Source of the DNA: an uncultured Phycisphaerae bacterium
Lineage (GTDB): Bacteria; Planctomycetota; Phycisphaerae; Phycisphaerales; SM1A02
DNA: 5,972 nucleotides
Direction of reading: 5' to 3'
NCBI GenBank assembly: GCA_937899935.1
Contig: CALCOW010000394.1
Span: 1 to 5,972 of the forward strand
The notes under the pieces are model-generated. The model searched no databases, was not told the DNA's origin, and saw only the letters and a program-made list of their open reading frames with translations. Made by a program: the position numbers and the translations under genes. Shown in pieces: positions 1-5,972 of this stretch (position 1 is its first letter; the number at the start of each line of letters is the position of its first letter).

Positions 1-186
1 CTGGATTTTTTTGCGGGCAGTGGCACCACCGGGCACGCCGCTGCTGAACTTGACCGTCAATTTGACCTGATTGATGCCAATCCCGAAGCCATTGCCTTGA
101 TGCGTCAACGCCTAGAGGCGTTCAAACCCACTGTTGTTGCCTATGACATGCCACCATCTTCCACCGAAGCCGCACCCAGCCCCTGA
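1..186 (+). CDS. DNA methyltransferase, C-terminal fragment (gene starts left of the window)
   Basis: Frame 1 is open from the first base to TGA at 184-186 and gives the last 61 residues of a protein. Residues 2-11 read DFFAGSGTTG, the FxGxG S-adenosylmethionine-binding motif I of amino (N6-adenine or N4-cytosine) DNA methyltransferases. This is followed by FDLIDANPEAIALMRQRL, which fits the following strand with the acidic residue that holds the cofactor ribose. Motif I lies only about 50 residues from the C-terminus, so the catalytic (D/S/N)PPY motif must lie upstream, outside the window; this is the order expected of beta-class PF01555 enzymes. The last 15 or so residues are Pro/Ser/Ala-rich and probably disordered. 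The enzyme would transfer a methyl group to a base in a short DNA site. The specificity, and whether a restriction partner exists, cannot be seen. The class is well supported; the exact modification is not. Confidence 0.85.
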   Translation: MDFFAGSGTTGHAAAELDRQFDLIDANPEAIALMRQRLEAFKPTVVAYDMPPSSTEAAPSP

Positions 187-245
187 AGTGATATCATTTC
201 GCCTCTTCGTTGGCTCCTGTCGAGACCAACTGGTTATGGAAAACT

Positions 246-1736
246 ATGTTCGAATCACTATCAGACCGAATTAACGGCGCCTTTCGCAAGATCTCTGGCC
301 GCGGACGGATTACGGAATCCAATGTGCGCGATGCTATGAGTGACGTCCGCACCGCCCTTCTCGAGGCCGATGTGCATGTCGATGTCGTGCAGTCATTTTG
401 TGACGAAGTGTTGGCACAGGCCAGTGGTGTTGAAGTCACCAAAAGCTTAAAGCCAGGCCAAGAGATGATTGGCATTGTGCACCAACATTTAGTGAACTTA
501 ATGGGCCCGGTTGATAGTCACCTCCTCTTAGTCGACCCACCACCGACCATTATCATGCTCTGTGGCCTTCAAGGCTCAGGCAAAACCACCACGTGTGGCA
601 AGCTTGCTGCCTATCTCAAGAAGCGTGGCAAAAGCGTTCTCGTTACGGCTGCAGATCTCCAACGTCCTGCAGCCGTTGAACAACTTGGTGTCGTTACCAA
701 AGATGTTGCTGAGCATGCACCTGGACAAGCCAGCATTCAGTTCTACGCTGAGCCAGATAAATGCGATGAGTATGGAAAAGCCGTCGGCGTTGCCGTTGAT
801 GTGTGTCGACGGGCCGTGGCCCAAGCGGTACGCGATAAAATCGATGTTGTGATACTCGATACTGCTGGACGCCTGCACGTCAACGATGATTTGATGAATG
901 AACTTGGCAGTATCCAAAGAACGGTGAAGCCACACCAAATCTTGTTAATTGTCGATGCCATGGCTGGCCAAGATGCCGTCAACTCCGCACGGAGCTTCAA
1001 TGAAAGATTGGCCATTGATGGGGTCATTCTGACAAAGTTTGATTCGGACACACGCGGCGGCGCTGCCCTCTCGGTCAAACAAGTGACCGGCGCTCCAATT
1101 AAGTTCATTGGCGTTGGCGAGAAATCAGACGCGCTCGAAGAGTTTCATCCGGAGCGCATGGCAGGTCGTATCTTGGGGATGGGCGACGTCGTCTCACTGG
1201 TCGAAAAAGCCCAAGAGGAGGTCGACGAACAAGAAGCCGAAGCGCTTGCGGCCAAAATGGCCAAAGGCCGCTTGACGATGGATGATTTCCTCAAACAAAT
1301 CCGTAGCATTCGTCGAATGGGTCCGATGAAGCAACTGCTCGGCATGCTCCCAGGGGTCGGCTCGGCACTCAAAAATATTCAGGTGGACGATGATCAACTC
1401 AACAGGATTGAGGGCATTGTTCATTCCATGACGAAGCCTGAGCGAGAAGATATCAAGACGCTCAACAAATCACGCATTAAACGGATTAGTCGTGGTTCTG
1501 GAACAAGTATTGGCGAGGTCAACAAACTGACCAAACAATTCGACATGATCCAGAACATGACCAAGCAGATGTCAGGTATGGGTGCTGGCGCTCGTGCGAA
1601 GGCTATGAAAGACCTGAGTCAGACTGACGCTGGCATGATGCCAGGCCTCCCTGGCATGCCAGGAATGGGTGGGCGTGGGTCCACCAAGACCTCAAGTCGC
1701 AAACGAGGCTTTAAGCAACGCAAGAAGCGACGTTAG
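246..1736 (+). CDS. ffh: Signal recognition particle GTPase Ffh (SRP54 homologue)
   Basis: This 496-residue protein is the SRP protein that binds 4.5S RNA and signal sequences of nascent membrane proteins and docks with FtsY at the inner membrane. The N domain is residues 1-95 and starts MFESLSDRINGAFRKI, typical of Ffh. The GTPase G domain has the P-loop GLQGSGKTT (107-115), DLQRP (137-141), DTAGR (205-209) and TKFD (263-266), followed by TRGGAA (269-274). The methionine-rich M domain carries the LPG-containing finger-loop region (around 356-370) and the RNA-binding segment SRIKRISRGSGTS (409-421). The tail is Met/Gly/Pro-rich and then basic. An in-frame TTG at 210 would add 12 residues, but ATG at 246 matches the family start; its ribosome site (GGAAAA, 238-243) is weak. 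The G4 loop is TKFDSDTRGG where TKLDGDARGG is usual. Length is slightly above the usual 450 or so. Identity is essentially certain. Confidence 0.98.
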   Translation: MFESLSDRINGAFRKISGRGRITESNVRDAMSDVRTALLEADVHVDVVQSFCDEVLAQASGVEVTKSLKPGQEMIGIVHQHLVNLMGPVDSHLLLVDPPPTIIMLCGLQGSGKTTTCGKLAAYLKKRGKSVLVTAADLQRPAAVEQLGVVTKDVAEHAPGQASIQFYAEPDKCDEYGKAVGVAVDVCRRAVAQAVRDKIDVVILDTAGRLHVNDDLMNELGSIQRTVKPHQILLIVDAMAGQDAVNSARSFNERLAIDGVILTKFDSDTRGGAALSVKQVTGAPIKFIGVGEKSDALEEFHPERMAGRILGMGDVVSLVEKAQEEVDEQEAEALAAKMAKGRLTMDDFLKQIRSIRRMGPMKQLLGMLPGVGSALKNIQVDDDQLNRIEGIVHSMTKPEREDIKTLNKSRIKRISRGSGTSIGEVNKLTKQFDMIQNMTKQMSGMGAGARAKAMKDLSQTDAGMMPGLPGMPGMGGRGSTKTSSRKRGFKQRKKRR

Positions 1737-3293
1737 TCATACTTTCTTCCCACGATCAAGGGGATGCTCAAGTGGCAGTGGATCAGTCAGATCACCTCTG
1801 GCCCAGGCGCGCACTCTTGGAAGGAAGACATCAATAATGATGATCTTGAGGCAGGCTGCCACCGGAATGGCCAGCAACATTCCATAAATGCCCAGTACAG
1901 ATCCACCCGCTAAGACCGCTACAAAGATCGTGACTGGATCAAGCTTGGTGGCTCGGCTTCCTAACCAAGGAGTCAGAATCCATGCCTCGAGCGTCGCCAC
2001 AATGCACCACACCACACTTGGCCACAACACAATTTGCCACCACACCATTCGCTGCGCTTCATCAAGCCCAACTTGATCAACAAAAAGCAGCGCGATCGAT
2101 ATTGGCAAACCAATGATGCCTAAATACGGCACGACCCAAATCAAACCAATCGCAAGGCCTAGAAGTATTGCATATGGCACACCACACATCATCCAACCGA
2201 TGGCGAGCAATATGCCAATAATCAAGGCAATGATCAGTCGAATACGAACAAAGCTTGCTACTGCTCGATCCATTTTGTGAACCAGGTCCATGATGCGGCT
2301 TCTGCGACTGACCGGAAGAAGATCGGTGAAGAAGCGCGTCACACTTGGATACCACATGCTGAAGAAGAAAAAGTAGAAGGGAATGAGCACGAGCAAAAAT
2401 GCGATCCAAATAATGACCCGAAGCACACTGCCCAACGCTTCACCGGTTGACTGCGCCCAGGTCACCCATGCCCAAGGCCCCTGGCTAGCCGCCTGCGAAG
2501 TAATACTTGCGGCCGCTTGAGATTCATCGATACGCAGATCGATCAGCGCATCAAGTTGCTTACGATTAAGGCCTGCAACGAGCGTACCGTCAGTAGTGAC
2601 ACCAGTGCTAGCATCAGCCTGCTGCTCTTTTGGTGGTGCTTGTTTACCGGTGTCTTTTTCGGCCCCAGCCTTCTTTGAATCTGAAGAACTTGAATCGTCT
2701 TCTTGGGCGCTGCTTGACATGGCACTGGCGTCACCGCTACTGACGGCAGCGCCTTGGGCGTCAGAAGTATCGTCGGGTCGCTTGATTGGCAGGTAATCCA
2801 CAACATCTTGCAACTCAGGTTCAAGCGCCGTTGGTGCATATTCTTTGACCAGGCGTGAGAGACGGTCGTGAATGGTCCCACTTTCTACAGCGCCAACAAA
2901 GGCAAGTGTCTGCCCTAGCAACAAAGGAATGACCAAGATCATCGCCGCGATAAAGACGATCATGCTGACGACCAAGAGAACCGTAATGGCTGCAATACGA
3001 TTTAGGGGAATCCAAGCGGTGGCCGCCGCCCAGCGAATCAAGGGCTCAAACAGATAGGCCAGCAACAAGGCCACCAACAGTGGCACCGTAACCGCACGCA
3101 TCTCATAGCCCACCCAAATCGCAATCACAATCAGCGCCAGCCATAAAAGATCTCTGATCGGTTGTATTTGCCAGAGATGCAGTAGTGCCACCGGCTCGAT
3201 CGTCTGGCCGTTATTAGCTTCAGAGGAACCGCTGCCAAGCTTCGGTTCGGGTTGCTCAGGCTCTGGCCCAGAGGGCTTTGGCAGGTCAGTCAT
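1737..3293 (-). CDS. AI-2E family (PerM-like) membrane transporter with a long hydrophilic insert
   Basis: This is a 518-residue polytopic membrane protein. Hydrophobic segments lie at about 48-63, 66-82, 98-125, 288-312, 350-369, 371-390, 391-406, 418-438 and 453-487. The C-terminal part has the family hallmark ILTPWLGSRATKLDPVTI (439-456) followed by a Gly-rich stretch, LAGGSVLGIYGMLLAIP (461-477). Members of PF01594 are secondary permeases or efflux proteins; some export autoinducer-2 or act as Na+/H+ antiporters, and the substrate here cannot be told. Most members are about 350-400 residues. The excess here is a Pro/Glu-rich N-terminal tail (1-35) and a Ser/Asp/Lys/Gln-rich segment (about 172-235) in the loop between the third and fourth membrane segments. 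I chose ATG at 3293, before MTDLPKPSG; an in-frame TTG at 3329 would add 12 residues of unlikely character. The ribosome site is weak (TTAGGCTC upstream). Its TGA directly abuts the ffh stop. Confidence 0.9.
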   Translation of the reverse strand: MTDLPKPSGPEPEQPEPKLGSGSSEANNGQTIEPVALLHLWQIQPIRDLLWLALIVIAIWVGYEMRAVTVPLLVALLLAYLFEPLIRWAAATAWIPLNRIAAITVLLVVSMIVFIAAMILVIPLLLGQTLAFVGAVESGTIHDRLSRLVKEYAPTALEPELQDVVDYLPIKRPDDTSDAQGAAVSSGDASAMSSSAQEDDSSSSDSKKAGAEKDTGKQAPPKEQQADASTGVTTDGTLVAGLNRKQLDALIDLRIDESQAAASITSQAASQGPWAWVTWAQSTGEALGSVLRVIIWIAFLLVLIPFYFFFFSMWYPSVTRFFTDLLPVSRRSRIMDLVHKMDRAVASFVRIRLIIALIIGILLAIGWMMCGVPYAILLGLAIGLIWVVPYLGIIGLPISIALLFVDQVGLDEAQRMVWWQIVLWPSVVWCIVATLEAWILTPWLGSRATKLDPVTIFVAVLAGGSVLGIYGMLLAIPVAACLKIIIIDVFLPRVRAWARGDLTDPLPLEHPLDRGKKV

Positions 3294-3435
3294 GCTGCAG
3301 AGCCTAATAGCACGCCGCCTAGGCAGCAACGAAGCCCCAAGCTATGACCGCCTGAGAAGCATGGATCGCCACCAGTTGGTCTCTTTTTGGATTTGAATCC
3401 CAATGGGCACCGCCCCACTCAAAGCAAAGAGGGCT
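3294..3435. other. Non-coding gap between the Minf_1886 family gene and the AI-2E gene
   Basis: These 142 bases have no convincing gene. The only structure is two small neighbouring inverted repeats, GGATT-TG-AATCC (3389-3400) and GGGC-ACC-GCCC (3405-3415), about 20-50 bases after the stop of the Minf_1886 family gene as read on the - strand. Read in that direction, they are followed by a run of A rather than T, so they do not form a standard intrinsic terminator. I see no good pair of promoter boxes before the AI-2E gene. Whether the gap ends one transcript and starts another is open. Confidence 0.5.
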
Positions 3436-3843
3436 CTATCCAGCACTGATCCGCTCTAGAAGTGCCTCTCGGCTGAATGCCTCATCGAAGTCGTAGACAC
3501 TGCGGAAATCTTCGAAGTCATCTTCGTCTGTATGACTCATCAGTCCTGCACCGATCATGGCAAAGACGATGCGACCAAAGTCATCCGTTCGCTCAATTTT
3601 CCAGTGATCCATCACCGCACGGGCCATCAAGCCATACTTTCGGATAGCAAAGTCACGAAGCCCTAAACACAGTTGTTGACCACTGACATGCCGTTCCAAC
3701 TCTGGAAGCTGGTCATAATCTTTGTGGATGCGAAGTGTGGTGAAATGCAGACCTTCACGAATGAAGTCAAAGGCTTCCAGCGGATAAGGTCCCGCTTGCC
3801 GCATCACCAATTCCCAGTCAACATGAGCTTCCTGCTGTGGCAT
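3436..3843 (-). CDS. Minf_1886 family conserved protein of unknown function
   Basis: This 135-residue soluble protein has no signal peptide and no membrane segment. It resembles the family named after Minf_1886 (TIGR04138, 'Plancto_Ver_chp'). Recalled family features visible here are YPLEAFDFIREGL (19-31), RHVSGQQLCLGLRDFAIRKYG (in two parts, about 50-70), the segment DDFGRIVFAMIGAGLMS (about 87-103), and an acidic C-terminal part, DEDDFEDFRSVYDFDEAF (about 106-123). The function is unknown; the family assignment is from memory of these motifs, without a search. The protein is strongly acidic towards its C-terminus and looks largely helical. ATG at 3843 is preceded by the full anti-SD complement AGGAGGTGA (3854-3862), about ten bases upstream, which fixes the start. 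It lies 96 bases after the DNA glycosylase gene and 142 bases before the AI-2E gene on the same strand. No function can be inferred from these neighbours. Confidence 0.85.
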   Translation of the reverse strand: MPQQEAHVDWELVMRQAGPYPLEAFDFIREGLHFTTLRIHKDYDQLPELERHVSGQQLCLGLRDFAIRKYGLMARAVMDHWKIERTDDFGRIVFAMIGAGLMSHTDEDDFEDFRSVYDFDEAFSREALLERISAG

Positions 3844-3853
3844 ATTGCTAGAT

Positions 3854-3862
3854 TCACCTCCT
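3854..3862 (-). promoter_or_regulatory. Full-length Shine-Dalgarno sequence of the Minf_1886 family gene
   Basis: The + strand reads TCACCTCCT, so the - strand reads AGGAGGTGA, a complete complement of the 3' end of 16S rRNA. Ten bases separate its last A from the ATG at 3843. This is much stronger than the sites before ffh, the glycosylase, the AI-2E gene or the amidohydrolase in this window. It suggests that the small gene is translated efficiently and independently of the gene upstream. Confidence 0.8.
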
Positions 3863-3939
3863 GATCAATGCGCCAATCCTATCGGCTCTCGAGTGCCTAT
3901 TCCCCTAAAAACGCCTCAACTACTCATTTGTGAGCAGAA

Positions 3940-4632
3940 CTACCTAGCAGCAGGCACGGAGACACAGGGGTGACCAATGATCGAAAAGCGAAGTTTCCTC
4001 TTCTTCCAGGAGCCCACCTGGCCCAGTCCAATACGAGGACTTTCCGCAATCAAACGCCCAGGCAAGGCCCTGTCTCTCTTTTTCTCTATCCAGAGTATAG
4101 GACTGGAATTGCCTCCGCGCCTCCTAACTTTTGACTGGTTTTTTAACATCCACCCATCCAACGTCCGGTCAATTTGCAGTGCCTGAGCCAACTTTCCAGG
4201 CCCATTACATAATTTCCGCACTAAAAGAGGCATTTTCTGGGGGTCTTTTTGAATTTGAGCAATGCTGCCAAGGGCCCGAAATTGCTCCCCCCTTGACTCG
4301 GCCATTTCAGCAATTCCCTCTTCGGGCTGGAGCGCTCGGATCAGCACCGCGGCCGGCTCTTCCTTCCGCCCACAGACCACGTTCATGCAATGGTGCATTC
4401 CGTAGGTGAAGTACACGTAGGCATGCCCCCCCTCCAAATACATCGACGCATTACGAGCCGTACGACGTCCACCATAAGCATGGCTGGCAGCATCTTCGAC
4501 ACCGACATAGGCCTCTGTTTCAACGATCAACCCCGAGCGCCGGATACCATCGACTATTCGAACCAGACGCTGCCCCAACAAACGTCGACCAAAAGTCACT
4601 GCATCAACCGACCACTCACGATCACTCAACAT
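3940..4632 (-). CDS. mpg: 3-methyladenine DNA glycosylase, AAG/MPG family
   Basis: This 230-residue base-excision repair enzyme removes alkylated purines such as 3-methyladenine, and in some members hypoxanthine, by cutting the N-glycosidic bond. Motifs align with human AAG: ETEAY (38-42) supplies the catalytic glutamate (E40, human E125) and Y42 (Y127); ASHAYGG places H51 (H136); YVYFTYGMHHCMNVV (72-86) gives the intercalating tyrosine Y74 (Y159) and N84 (N169); RALQP gives R99 (R182). CNGPGKLAQAL (142-152) and SPRIGLG (198-204) are further family blocks, and RFSIIGHPCVS ends the fold. All key residues are present, so it should be active. I chose ATG at 4632, which gives the usual family length and has AGAAGGG (4644-4650) upstream. 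ATG at 4695 would add 21 basic residues that are merely the amidohydrolase gene read in another frame. The start overlaps the amidohydrolase end by 11 bases, so coupled translation is likely. Confidence 0.95.
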   Translation of the reverse strand: MLSDREWSVDAVTFGRRLLGQRLVRIVDGIRRSGLIVETEAYVGVEDAASHAYGGRRTARNASMYLEGGHAYVYFTYGMHHCMNVVCGRKEEPAAVLIRALQPEEGIAEMAESRGEQFRALGSIAQIQKDPQKMPLLVRKLCNGPGKLAQALQIDRTLDGWMLKNQSKVRRRGGNSSPILWIEKKRDRALPGRLIAESPRIGLGQVGSWKKRKLRFSIIGHPCVSVPAAR

Positions 4633-5932
4633 CTTGTGAGGCGCCCTTCTTCTCTTCGACACCCTTTGGCGGCAAAACCCAAACTGGTTGCTCATCGTCA
4701 GCTAGAACATCAGCTAGTACATCGTGACTCGATTCTTTTACACCACCAATTGCAATCACGCCTGCGACCGGTCCGCTATCGAATAAGACCTGCGAGGGAT
4801 CCATCTGCAGCCCCACAGCGCCATTGACCGTTGCCAGACGCACTAACAAGACGGGGTCAATTCCATCACGTCGCCAAAGCAGTCTCATTTCATCAAGCAC
4901 ACTGATGCGATGCGGTGTGTCGAGACAAAGCAAACTGTCAGTGCCTAACGCGACACGGACATCACGCTGTAACAAGCGGCGATACGGGTGATTTTGGGGT
5001 TGCCCATCCGGGTGCTCAAAATAAGCGCTCGCACGCGGGCAATAGGCGACGGTCACTGGCCAGCTCGCTAACAAATCGCAAGCTCGGTCATCGAGGTAGT
5101 TGACATGTGCAACCATGCATGGAACCGACGACAAGACCGGGGCAAGGTACTCCACAGGATGACAATGGCGTGGCTGTATTGATGGATCCCACTTTTCCAT
5201 CCGCTTAATGAGATCGACCAGTGGCCCCTGGGCATTGGCGATGAAGTTCAGTTCCTCCCGTGTCTCGGAAAGGTGGGTGGCCATTGGAGCCCCCATGCGA
5301 GCAGCCTCTTCAAAAACCTCAAGGCTGCACGAATAGGGCGCATGTGGCTGCACCCCTATGCGAAGTCCCGATGCCGTTGATGCGACGGCCCCCTTGTTTT
5401 GCGATTTCGCTGGTTGGGAGGCTGAACTTTCAGAGAGCGATGCCAAGCGAGTAGACAACATGTCCACCGCCGCTCTGGCATACTGCCCATGCCCAAATGC
5501 CTCCATGTAGCTCACCCCAAGAAGGCCACTGGCCTGTAACTGCTGAGCAACGAGCGGTCGACCAAATCCAGCAATATCGCCAACGGCAACGGTGCCACCA
5601 GCAAGTGAATAGGACACACCACAATCGACCGAAGACTGCAAAGATGCATCATCTTCGACGCGGCGAGCTCGAACCAAATCAATCCAATCATGGAAATCAC
5701 CGCCATACGGCACTGGTCCAATGTGCGACAAATCCAAGTGACTATGGGCATTTACGAGCCCCGGCATGAGAACGCTGGACCCAAAATGCTCCCGTCGCAC
5801 ATCCCGAAGAGCTTCAAAGGCATGAATAGGCCCCACGTCGATAACACACCGATCCTCTAACAAGAGGGCGCCGGGCGCGGCTAACACGCCACGAGCATCT
5901 ACCACGGCCGCTGCTGTAATCAGTCGTCGCAT
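4622..5932 (-). CDS. Metal-dependent amidohydrolase / nucleoside deaminase-like (SsnA/MtaD type)
   Basis: This 436-residue cytosolic hydrolase of the amidohydrolase superfamily (COG0402-like) has a beta-sandwich start (LITAAAVVDARG) and a TIM-barrel core. Metal-site and catalytic residues are present: HSH in LVNAHSHLD (H63, H65), QPHAPYS (H197), THLSETREE (H220 as metal ligand, E223 as likely acid/base), AHVNYL (H276) and LGTDS (D332). YCPRASAYFEHP (297-308) and VLDEMRLLWR (345-354) are typical of this branch, which includes 5'-deoxyadenosine, S-adenosylhomocysteine, guanine and aminofutalosine deaminases as well as triazine hydrolases. The overall look recalls aminofutalosine deaminase of the futalosine menaquinone route, but no menaquinone gene is nearby, so the substrate is open. 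Residues 165-188 are a Ser/Ala/Gln/Lys-rich insert. I chose ATG at 5932 because the family start follows at once; the frame stays open to the window edge, so a longer form cannot be excluded. It probably heads the transcript with the glycosylase. Confidence 0.88.
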   Translation of the reverse strand: MRRLITAAAVVDARGVLAAPGALLLEDRCVIDVGPIHAFEALRDVRREHFGSSVLMPGLVNAHSHLDLSHIGPVPYGGDFHDWIDLVRARRVEDDASLQSSVDCGVSYSLAGGTVAVGDIAGFGRPLVAQQLQASGLLGVSYMEAFGHGQYARAAVDMLSTRLASLSESSASQPAKSQNKGAVASTASGLRIGVQPHAPYSCSLEVFEEAARMGAPMATHLSETREELNFIANAQGPLVDLIKRMEKWDPSIQPRHCHPVEYLAPVLSSVPCMVAHVNYLDDRACDLLASWPVTVAYCPRASAYFEHPDGQPQNHPYRRLLQRDVRVALGTDSLLCLDTPHRISVLDEMRLLWRRDGIDPVLLVRLATVNGAVGLQMDPSQVLFDSGPVAGVIAIGGVKESSHDVLADVLADDEQPVWVLPPKGVEEKKGASQDVE

Positions 5933-5972
5933 CTCATCACGTTCGCGCTCGTTTAGGGCCTGATAGGCGTCA

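Noticed and set aside
210..245. TTG start adding 12 residues to Ffh
   Set aside because: The family typically begins MFxxLSDRL, matching the ATG at 246; the extra residues (MAPVETNWLWKT) have no counterpart that I know of.
576..1108. Antisense open frames opposite ffh
   Set aside because: They mirror the conserved ffh coding sequence, have no domain signature and no ribosome site worth noting.
3385..3420. A tRNA-like T-arm (TTGGATTTGAATCCCAA) and nearby GGGC/GCCC hairpin, as a tRNA gene or terminator
   Set aside because: No matching acceptor, D or anticodon stems can be built on either strand, and the hairpins are not followed by a T run when read with the surrounding genes.
3923..3934. CTCATTTGTGAG inverted repeat after the glycosylase stop as a terminator
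   Set aside because: The stem is only four base pairs and the nearest T run (GCGTTTTTAGG on the - strand) is about ten bases further on, so it does not form a standard terminator.
4633..4695. Longer N-terminus for the DNA glycosylase, starting at 4695
   Set aside because: The extra 21 residues (beginning MSNQFGFCRQRV) lie wholly within the amidohydrolase gene, have no family resemblance, and the upstream sequence lacks a ribosome site.
4390..4827. A 145-residue open frame on the + strand opposite the glycosylase and amidohydrolase
   Set aside because: Its product is His/Arg/Ser-rich with no recognisable domain, and it lies opposite two well-conserved genes, so it is a chance antisense frame.

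Overview
The window holds a stretch of bacterial chromosome that looks like ordinary core and accessory genome. Base composition appears near half G+C by eye, genes are tightly packed, and I see no mobile element, CRISPR array or structural RNA gene. The best lineage clue is the 135-residue gene at 3436-3843. It reads like the Minf_1886 / TIGR04138 family, which from memory is mainly found in Planctomycetota and Verrucomicrobiota. That origin is an inference from recalled family distribution, not from a search; a Phycisphaerae-like planctomycete would fit.

Layout. On the + strand, the left edge carries the last 61 codons of a DNA methyltransferase (1-186). After 59 bases comes ffh (246-1736), the protein subunit of the signal recognition particle. 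The ffh stop codon directly abuts the stop codon of a convergent gene, an AI-2E family (PerM-like) membrane protein (1737-3293, - strand). The rest of the - strand, read right to left, is a metal-dependent amidohydrolase of the SsnA/MtaD type (5932-4622), an AAG/MPG-type 3-methyladenine DNA glycosylase (4632-3940, overlapping the previous gene by 11 bases), the Minf_1886 family protein (3843-3436, with a full-length Shine-Dalgarno sequence), and the AI-2E protein.

How the genes relate. The amidohydrolase and glycosylase overlap, so they are probably translated from one message. The 96-base gap before the Minf_1886 gene and the 142-base gap before the AI-2E gene leave it open whether all four are one operon. 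There is no obvious shared pathway: the set covers nucleoside or nitrogen-base hydrolysis, alkylation repair, an unknown protein and a membrane permease. ffh is not followed by rpsP-rimM-trmD-rplS, its common partners in many bacteria.

I do not see a previously undescribed multi-gene system here. The points most worth a second look are the uncharacterised Minf_1886 gene, the substrate of the amidohydrolase, the zero-base convergent junction, the large hydrophilic insert in the AI-2E protein, and variant residues in the Ffh GTPase loop.
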